DNA of 64,000 nt, taken from contig JALIRH010000023.1 in the NCBI GenBank assembly GCA_023055505.1, positions 11,776,271-11,840,270 on the forward strand. The letters run 5' to 3'. The translations under genes were made by a program, and so were the position numbers. Under the pieces are notes generated by a model. It was not told the DNA's origin, did no database searches, and worked only from the letters and a program-made list of their open reading frames with translations. Shown here piece after piece: positions 61,401-64,000 of the stretch (the stretch's first letter is position 1; each line of letters opens with the position of its first letter). Source of the DNA: Callipepla californica brunnescens. Lineage: Eukaryota > Chordata > Aves > Galliformes > Odontophoridae.

Positions 61401-64000
61401 GAGCTTTGCTTAATAACTCTGATTTGTATATGTTTTTAATTTGTGGGTTGAAATGAATGTCAATCATTTCCATAATAGATTGCTGATATACATTTAGGTG
61501 CTGATTAATCCTTCAAACTTACCTCCTGTTTCAAATTACCTTAAGTAGAGGTTTAACACCTTTAACAACCTTCCTTCTTGTACCAAACCACAGAGGTGTA
61601 TATTACAGTATTAAATTTTTTCTTTAACTTTCCAAAAGTTTTGGTCAGTGAAGATCTCAATAATAGTCTAAGGGAGTGAAAGATACTAGAGTAGTATACT
61701 TGCTCAACAAAGGTTGAATCTAAAGATGAGTGCTCATGCTTTTTGAGCCAGGTAGTGCTTCCACTGTGCACTTTCTCTGGTGATGAATGCAGGGGCAGTG
61801 CTGCCACTTATTTCTCTGTGGGCTGTGAAGGTCACCTAGGTAGCGCATAGTTCTGGCTTATCTGAGAATGAAGAACTGAAGGCATCTCAAAATTTTGCTT
61901 GTCCTGAAGCTGTTTGCTTGTGTCCCTGTCACTTCCTGGGAGTCTTGCTTTACCTCCGCGCAGGGGAGCCATGCATGCTGCTATAGAGTGGTGTTCACAG
62001 GGTCCAGACTGCTGACCTAGCCAAAAGTTGCATGGTCTCTTTGGATTTGTCCCCTTCTTCACTCATCACCCGCAGCAATCAACTGAAGAGGCATTAAAGA
62101 GGTAGAGAATAGTACCATTTTACTGCAGGTAAAGAGAGAGCTGTCCTCAGGTCTTCTAACAGTGCAGCATTCTTTTCTGTAGAGCTAAAATGAGTGAGTT
62201 CAATAGCCTTGAGGTAGTTCACAACCCAAAAGCTATTTGACTGATATACTCAAAGCATGTATATACACGCACATTGTGCATTACTACAAAGAGCTGCCGT
62301 TCAAGAAAATACTGAATGTTTATGTTGGGAAGTTATCCCATTGGGAACAGAAATGAAAATCTGACAGCGTGGTATGTGTGCATACTCACAGTCCAAGTAT
62401 CACTCATATTCCAAATATATTCTGAGTAAGGGAGCAGGGATGAAAACAGATGTTTGAATGTCTTTGTGCATTATGTCCTGAAGGAGGAATCTTCTTTTTA
62501 TGTCTGTAATGTATTTATATTTTATAGGGACTGTCAGGAAGGTTTTTCTTTTTTTCCTTCAGCAAAAATACAAGTAAATAGCATCCACTCGTGGTATAAA
62601 ATGATGTCATTGTGACTTTTGATGTCAGTGTGACTTTTCATCATATGCCTATTACACCATTATATATTCTTGTCTTCTGTAATTCAAAGAAAGATGAAAC
62701 AGTATACTTTGTCATACTTACTTCTTTTATTCTATGTTTCTTATACCCTGCTGTTCTTAAGAGATCATATACATTTGTCTTTTAGGAATTCTCTTCAATC
62801 CTGCTGACGCAGGCTGCAATTTTGAGGAAGACCTGTGTAATTTTTACCAGGACCACAAGGATGTCCCAGGATGGAGCAGAGTGAAAGTGAAGCGCAATGT
62901 GTATAGGGCAGGAGATCATACTACTGGGTTTGGTAAGAACTCCTTTTCACTGGAAGAGTCAAACGGGATATGAAAGTCAATGAGTTGTTTAAATTGTCAC
63001 ATCTCAATAATGTCATTGGCATGCTGGTTAGCTTAACTTGCTGTAAATGCTTGCCATGAAAAATCAGTGCATGCCACATCACTCTTAACCAGGACTCTGG
63101 CTGTGCCCGGGCTTGCATGTGAAGTGGGAATGCCACTGGTCAAAAGGTCATGCAGGCCATAAGTCACATAAACATCACTGAGCTGCACTGAGCTGCCGAC
63201 GCTATGACTCCACAAAAACATGCAGGCAAATATGATAGTGGCTCAATGCATTGATTGTAACAAAGAGGAGAGCTGGGCTCTCAGTTCTTCCGGGCACAGG
63301 ACGGTTGGTGTCTCTAAGGGAAAAATTTGAAACCACATATTGAAAAGCCTGCTGCTAAGTTCTGAAAACGTCTTCTGCCACTTGATGTAGTGCTCTTCAT
63401 ACATGCCCTTATATAGTGCATTTGTGGTTATTAATCTGTAGGATGAAACCTCACCTGTTTCATGACATGCTCTTTGTCCCATCTTTTATTCCTTTTTCTC
63501 AGAGGAGAGCATTTGAAATACTTGGACTTCCAGCAAGAGAATATTTCCATGTATGTTTGAAGAGTGCTAATTTCTAGTAACATACTCATGTACCAGTTTA
63601 GTCTGAAATAGCAAGTGTGTTTTTAGGAAAAAAAAATGTTATTTCCTTTCAGTGTCTGTCTCCTGCCAGTAGAAACTTTCTGCAACTAAAATTTTTTTTC
63701 AGTAACTGAAAGTGCCTTAATAGCAAATAAGCTGTGCTAGTTGTTTGTTATATGAGAAATACTCATGAGTTGCACTGTCTTGCAGGTTATTACTTGCTGG
63801 CAAACACAAAGTTTACATCACAGCCTGGGTACATTGGACGTCTGTATGGCCCAACCCTTCCAGGAAACTTGCAGTTTTGTCTGCGTTTTTATTACGCTTT
63901 GTATGGTTTTTTCAAAATGAGTGGCACCCTTGCTGTTTATATTTTTGAAGAGAATCATGTGGTTCAAGAGAAAATCTGGTCTGTCTTGGACTCTCCAAAG
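16410..64000 (+). CDS. MAMDC2: MAMDC2 (mamcan), secreted MAM-domain protein; nine exons, 3' end beyond window
   Basis: Joining nine exons with GT-AG introns gives 449 uninterrupted codons. The N-terminus is a hydrophobic signal peptide (about residues 1-18). Then come MAM domain 1 (C25 to C164), MAM domain 2 (C167 to C324) and the start of MAM domain 3 (from C339). MAM domains are disulfide-bonded extracellular adhesion modules. Human MAMDC2 (about 686 residues, four MAM domains, described as a secreted proteoglycan) matches my recollection closely, especially in exons 3, 5, 6, 8 and 9. Sequons lie at N131 (N-S-T) and N326 (N-Q-T). No transmembrane segment is seen in the part present. Roughly the last third, covering the rest of MAM3 and MAM4, lies outside the window. 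Other MAM proteins (MALRD1, MDGA, receptor phosphatases) are less likely, because consecutive MAM modules directly follow the signal peptide with no Ig or LDL-receptor modules. Identity comes from memory, not alignment. Confidence 0.93.
16441..16533 (+). other. MAMDC2 intron 1 (93 nt, open in frame)
   Basis: This is a very short GT-AG intron (GTAAGC...CCCCGCAG) inside the CpG island. Its length is a multiple of three and it has no in-frame stop, so the reading frame is the same with or without splicing. It contains a short hexanucleotide repeat (GGCCGT three times, then GACCGT-type units, about 16485-16514). I treat it as an intron because removing it rejoins a continuous hydrophobic signal peptide. 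If retained it would insert a strongly basic Arg/Gly/Asp segment. Confidence 0.8.
16534..16647 (+). CDS. MAMDC2: MAMDC2 exon 2 (end of signal peptide, start of MAM domain 1)
   Basis: The acceptor is CCCCGCAG| and the donor is GAAG|GTAAGG; both ends are phase 1. It encodes residues 11-48 plus one base. These are the rest of the signal peptide (A-L-W-L-A-R-A, likely cleavage near residue 17 or 18) and the first cysteines of MAM domain 1 in the pattern C-A-F-E-D-S-A-C-G (C25 and C32). This C-x-F-E pattern opens every MAM domain of the protein; compare C-D-F-E in exon 5 and C-N-F-E in exon 8. Intron 2, which follows, is 36,399 nt. Confidence 0.9.
20176..21473 (-). mobile_element. Mariner DNA transposon (Galluhop/Mariner1_GG-like), near full length, inactive
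   Basis: The ends are inverted: the left begins with about GGTCACTCTGGAAGTAATGC, and the right ends with GGAGGCATTACTTTTGGATC followed by AACCC. TA dinucleotides flank both ends (20174-20175 and 21474-21475), as expected for mariner target duplication. The total length of about 1.3 kb fits mariner. The transposase lies on the minus strand. Its C-terminal part is readable at 20314-20580, with H-T-S-L-K-T-R-D, the D-F-R-L-L that corresponds to the family's terminal D-x-H-L-F motif, and G-A-D-F-Y-E-H. The upstream transposase frame is broken, so the copy is dead. Family name is from memory. Confidence 0.88.
20314..20580 (-). pseudogene. Mariner transposase, C-terminal remnant
   Basis: An 88-codon open stretch inside the mariner element. 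It includes the last catalytic Asp region (L-S-D-F-R-L-L-G-P) preceded by P-P-H-N-S-H-L-V, a changed form of the family's P-P-Y-S-P-D-L-A. It ends with [10 protein letters not shown]. The rest of the roughly 340-residue transposase lies at 20580-21380 in shifted or interrupted frames. Confidence 0.82.
21882..23450 (-). mobile_element. CR1 LINE, about 1.57 kb, minus orientation
   Basis: Begins with degraded tail repeats (ACTGAATCATAG...GAATCATCGAAT) and 'ttggaagagacc', then the 3' UTR and the reverse transcriptase C-terminus on the minus strand. The catalytic box reads F-V-D-N-T-K-L, so the second Asp is lost. 5'-truncated in the reverse transcriptase region and frame-broken. Confidence 0.88.
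25640..26992 (+). mobile_element. CR1 LINE, about 1.35 kb, plus orientation
   Basis: The plus strand encodes pieces of the CR1 reverse transcriptase: the [13 protein letters not shown] motif near 25685, F-S-K-A-F-D-T near 25890, and an intact F-A-D-D-T-K-L catalytic box at 26138-26158. Then follow V-L-H-L-G-like sequence, the 3' UTR and the tail GCTATTCTGTGATTCTGT at about 26990. Frameshifts and a stop inside the palm region make it non-functional. Confidence 0.92.
27560..29350 (-). mobile_element. CR1 LINE, about 1.8 kb, minus orientation, interrupted by a nested copy
   Basis: Starts with the antisense tail (AATCATAAAATCACAGAATC) and runs through the 3' UTR and C-terminal reverse transcriptase. 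The catalytic box reads S-A-D-D-T-K-L. The N-terminal palm region is readable at 28664-29008 on the minus strand ([29 protein letters not shown]). A short plus-oriented CR1 tail interrupts it at about 28545-28660. Non-functional. Confidence 0.9.
28545..28660 (+). mobile_element. Nested CR1 3' tail, plus orientation, inside an antisense CR1
   Basis: Reads gtggcagtaagggacatggc, then a degraded 'ggttgaacgtggtgatctcagaggtcttttccaatc' stretch and 'attctttgatgctctg', which is the sense CR1 3' end. Host-element sequence continues on both sides. This copy must be younger than its host. Exact ends and target-site duplication are not resolved. Confidence 0.75.
30339..30368. repeat. (TA)n-rich simple repeat in intron 2
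   Basis: TTTTATATATATATATTTTA followed by further TA units; simple sequence that could extrude as a hairpin. Confidence 0.8.
32460..33205 (+). mobile_element. CR1 LINE, about 0.75 kb, plus orientation
   Basis: Begins in the reverse transcriptase palm region; the catalytic box reads F-A-D-S-S-K-L (second Asp lost). It continues through the C-terminus and a shortened 3' UTR to a tail with CCATTCTGTGACTCTG at about 33180-33196. Several internal deletions are apparent. Confidence 0.85.
33345..33884 (+). mobile_element. CR1 LINE 3' end, plus orientation
   Basis: From cagcaggagcagggaagtga (end of the reverse transcriptase ORF) through the 3' UTR to a well-preserved tail GTGATTCTGTGATTCTATGA at about 33860-33882. 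The preserved octamers suggest a younger copy than its left neighbour. Confidence 0.9.
34895..35360 (+). mobile_element. CR1 LINE 3' end, plus orientation, diverged
   Basis: Recognisable by agagtactgcattcagcttc, 'gttggagcaggtccagaggaggcca', agacattaggaagaaattct and 'ggatggggccctgggcagc'. The tail is decayed (CATTCTTGAGTCTGTG). Confidence 0.85.
38085..39170 (-). mobile_element. CR1 LINE, about 1.1 kb, minus orientation
   Basis: Starts with the antisense tail AGAATAGAATCATGGAATCA and covers the 3' UTR and C-terminal reverse transcriptase on the minus strand. The catalytic box reads F-A-D-S-V-N-L, so the second Asp is lost. A 156-codon minus-strand open frame at 38242-38712 is CR1 coding sequence, not a host gene. 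Confidence 0.9.
40212..40760 (-). mobile_element. CR1 LINE 3' end, about 0.55 kb, minus orientation
   Basis: Begins with TCACAGAATCATGGAAAC and continues with the antisense CR1 3' UTR: the 'agatcatctagattcaatcc' stretch, ctggctttgaatgtttccag, gtgggcaacctgttccagtg and 'ctcaccaccctttcagtaaag'. It ends in the end of the reverse transcriptase region near 40757. Confidence 0.92.
43435..43465. repeat. 12-nt minisatellite, about 2.6 copies
   Basis: Unit GCACAAGAGGAA repeated perfectly, the third copy partial. Too short for an assignment. Confidence 0.85.
44631..44650. repeat. (TG)10 microsatellite next to poly(T)
   Basis: Ten TG units follow a T run that ends at 44628. Likely length-polymorphic. 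Confidence 0.9.
44955..44969 (+). promoter_or_regulatory. Candidate AP-1/RUNX composite site in intron 2
   Basis: A consensus AP-1 site TGAGTCA (44955-44961) is followed after one base by a RUNX core TGTGGTT (44963-44969). Such close pairs occur in known AP-1/RUNX enhancers. Function here is inference; a 15-base match can arise by chance in 64 kb. Confidence 0.3.
46461..46482 (-). mobile_element. Minimal CR1-like tail, minus orientation
   Basis: ACAGAATCACAGAATCACAG matches the reverse-complemented CR1 terminal octamers, but no CR1 body follows. It could be an extremely truncated insertion or chance. Confidence 0.45.
46651..46771. repeat. Imperfect direct repeat of about 36 nt, copies 84 nt apart
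   Basis: Copy 1 begins at 46651 and copy 2 at 46735. They share TTGTGYTTGGAACAARCGGA and the preceding AGYCCAC. The intervening sequence does not look repeated, though I could not align it. Confidence 0.7.
48108..48150. repeat. Polypyrimidine tract
   Basis: About 40 nearly pure C/T bases on the plus strand (TCTTCTTTCTCCCCCTCCTC...). The opposite strand is purine-only and yields a Glu-rich open frame that is not evidence of a gene. Confidence 0.8.
48930..48972. repeat. TGC triplet repeat followed by poly(T)
   Basis: TTCTGCTTCTGCTGCTGCTG-type units to about 48955, then 17 T at 48956-48972. Confidence 0.8.
51093..51107. repeat. Poly(T) tract of 15 followed by ATT repeats
   Basis: Simple sequence only. 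Confidence 0.8.
53047..53312 (+). CDS. MAMDC2: MAMDC2 exon 3 (core of MAM domain 1)
   Basis: The acceptor is TTTATTTCTAG| and the donor is AAG|GTAAGC. It enters in phase 1 and leaves in phase 0, encoding G49 to K137. It holds G-H-Y-I-S-V-D (the MAM start pattern), the central cysteine in W-S-C-I-R-L-I-Y, and R-L-L-W-S-A-K-E followed by [10 protein letters not shown] potential N-glycosylation site is at N131. The open frame happens to continue past both splice sites (52974-53522), but the flanks show no domain similarity and the splice sites are strong. It is the homologue, within the protein, of exons 6 and 9. Confidence 0.95.
54147..54231 (+). CDS. MAMDC2: MAMDC2 exon 4 (C-terminal part of MAM domain 1)
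   Basis: The acceptor is GTTGTGCAG| and the donor is ATTG|GTGAGT. It enters in phase 0 and leaves in phase 1, encoding I138 to I165 plus one base. It ends MAM domain 1 with ...[10 protein letters not shown]. It occupies the place of exon 7 in MAM2 but lacks the A-L-D-D-I strand signature found there, so MAM1 is a divergent copy. From memory the human protein shares this divergence. Confidence 0.92.
55201..55338 (+). CDS. MAMDC2: MAMDC2 exon 5 (start of MAM domain 2)
   Basis: The acceptor is TTTGCAATTGCAG| and the donor is TTGG|GTAAGC; both ends are phase 1. It encodes E166 to L211 plus one base. The sequence opens with [12 protein letters not shown] and continues through a Trp/Asn-rich stretch ([13 protein letters not shown]). 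This is the most strongly conserved stretch against my memory of human MAMDC2. A 196-codon open frame on the opposite strand overlaps this exon and appears to be fortuitous. Confidence 0.95.
57009..57265 (+). CDS. MAMDC2: MAMDC2 exon 6 (core of MAM domain 2)
   Basis: The acceptor is TATACTTTTAG| and the donor is ATGGAG|GTAAAA (a slightly weak donor). It enters in phase 1 and leaves in phase 0, encoding G212 to E297. It contains G-H-Y-M-Y-V-D-S and the classic MAM signature piece G-C-L-S-F-Y-Y, then L-Y-L-R-D and E-E-I-W-K. It ends at P-Y-P-M-E, where the next exon resumes with Val-Val. It corresponds in size and phase to exon 3 (266 nt against 257 nt). Confidence 0.95.
57595..57630. repeat. 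AT-rich inverted repeat in intron 6
   Basis: The ends GTATTAT and ATAATAC are perfect reverse complements, enclosing TA-rich sequence, and TA-rich sequence continues to about 57670. A hairpin is plausible; no function is assigned. Confidence 0.7.
58345..58360. repeat. Poly(A) tract, 16 nt, intron 6
   Basis: Simple run; no retroposed sequence recognised beside it. Confidence 0.85.
60203..60296 (+). CDS. MAMDC2: MAMDC2 exon 7 (end of MAM domain 2)
   Basis: The acceptor is TATTATTTTCAG| and the donor is ACAG|GTATGA. It enters in phase 0 and leaves in phase 1, encoding V298 to T328 plus one base. It carries the standard MAM C-terminal strand pattern [11 protein letters not shown] (D315, D316) and the closing cysteine C324, followed at once by the N-Q-T sequon (N326) in the linker to MAM3. 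Confidence 0.95.
62603..62638. repeat. 18-nt tandem duplication in intron 7
   Basis: GATGTCATTGTGACTTTT is followed directly by GATGTCAGTGTGACTTTT, one mismatch in 18. It lies 148 nt upstream of exon 8 and does not touch the splice site. Confidence 0.9.
62786..62932 (+). CDS. MAMDC2: MAMDC2 exon 8 (start of MAM domain 3)
   Basis: The acceptor is TTGTCTTTTAG| and the donor is TTTG|GTAAGA; both ends are phase 1. It encodes G329 to F377 plus one base. It opens MAM3 with [11 protein letters not shown] (C339 and C346), then P-G-W-S-R-V-K-V-K and R-A-G-D-H-T-T-G. It is the equivalent of exons 2 and 5. Confidence 0.95.
63786..64000 (+). CDS. MAMDC2: MAMDC2 exon 9, truncated by the window edge (core of MAM domain 3)
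   Basis: The acceptor is CTTGCAG|. It encodes G378 to K449 up to the last base of the window, in frame. It holds G-Y-Y-L-L-A-N-T and the signature F-C-L-R-F-Y-Y, then E-K-I-W-S-V-L-D-S. By comparison with exons 3 and 6 (266 and 257 nt) about 40-50 nt of the exon are missing, so the boundary at 64000 is artificial. It should end in phase 0. Confidence 0.93.

Larger units (their letters stand above)
53313..62785 (+). other. MAMDC2 introns 3-7
   Basis: Intron 3 is 834 nt, intron 4 is 969, intron 5 is 1,670, intron 6 is 2,937 and intron 7 is 2,489. All have GT-AG ends. They contain AT-rich simple sequence but no CR1 or mariner I can recognise and no other gene. Intron 8 (62933-63785, 853 nt) is the same. 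Confidence 0.85.

Noticed and set aside
1..64000. Endogenous retrovirus, CRISPR array, tRNA or rRNA gene
   Set aside because: I saw no LTR pairs, retroviral gag/pol/env motifs, regularly spaced repeats, cloverleaf-like sequence with A and B boxes, or rRNA-like stretches. Reverse transcriptase sequence here is all CR1-type.

Overview
The window looks like nuclear DNA from a bird, most likely a galliform such as chicken. The evidence is a dense set of CR1-type LINE fragments ending in the ATTCTRTG-type tail, one nearly full-length mariner resembling the galliform Galluhop/Mariner1_GG family, long introns with GT-AG junctions, and a CpG-island promoter. No bacterial operons, CRISPR arrays, insertion sequences or viral genes were seen. 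If the main gene is identified correctly, it belongs to the human 9q21 block, which corresponds to the avian Z chromosome. That placement is inference.

The only protein-coding gene I can support is MAMDC2 (MAM domain-containing protein 2, mamcan), on the plus strand. It starts at an ATG at 16410 inside a CpG island and runs off the right edge. Nine exons were assembled by hand: 16410-16440, 16534-16647, 53047-53312, 54147-54231, 55201-55338, 57009-57265, 60203-60296, 62786-62932 and 63786-64000 (cut by the window). Together they give 449 codons with no stop. The product is a secreted protein with a signal peptide, MAM domain 1 (exons 2-4), MAM domain 2 (exons 5-7) and the first part of MAM domain 3 (exons 8-9). 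Each domain is a three-exon cassette whose outer junctions are both phase 1.

Layout: 1-15.9 kb is upstream intergenic DNA with old CR1 pieces (3.3, 4.4, 7.3-8.2, 13.7 and 14.4-14.7 kb) and simple repeats. 15.92-16.76 kb is the CpG-island promoter with exons 1 and 2. 16.65-53.05 kb is the 36.4-kb intron 2. Its left two thirds hold the mariner (20.18-21.47 kb) and a chain of CR1 copies in both orientations (21.9-40.8 kb). Its right third (40.8-53.0 kb) is almost free of recognisable transposons. 53.05-64 kb carries exons 3-9 with introns of 0.8-2.9 kb.

I found no previously undescribed system. The points most worth checking are the modular exon phasing, a 93-nt intron 1 that is open in frame and made partly of a hexanucleotide repeat, rearranged and nested CR1 copies, an AP-1/RUNX composite motif in the repeat-poor part of intron 2, and a few short tandem or dispersed duplications. 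Family assignments for repeats and for MAMDC2 rest on recognition from memory, not on a database search.
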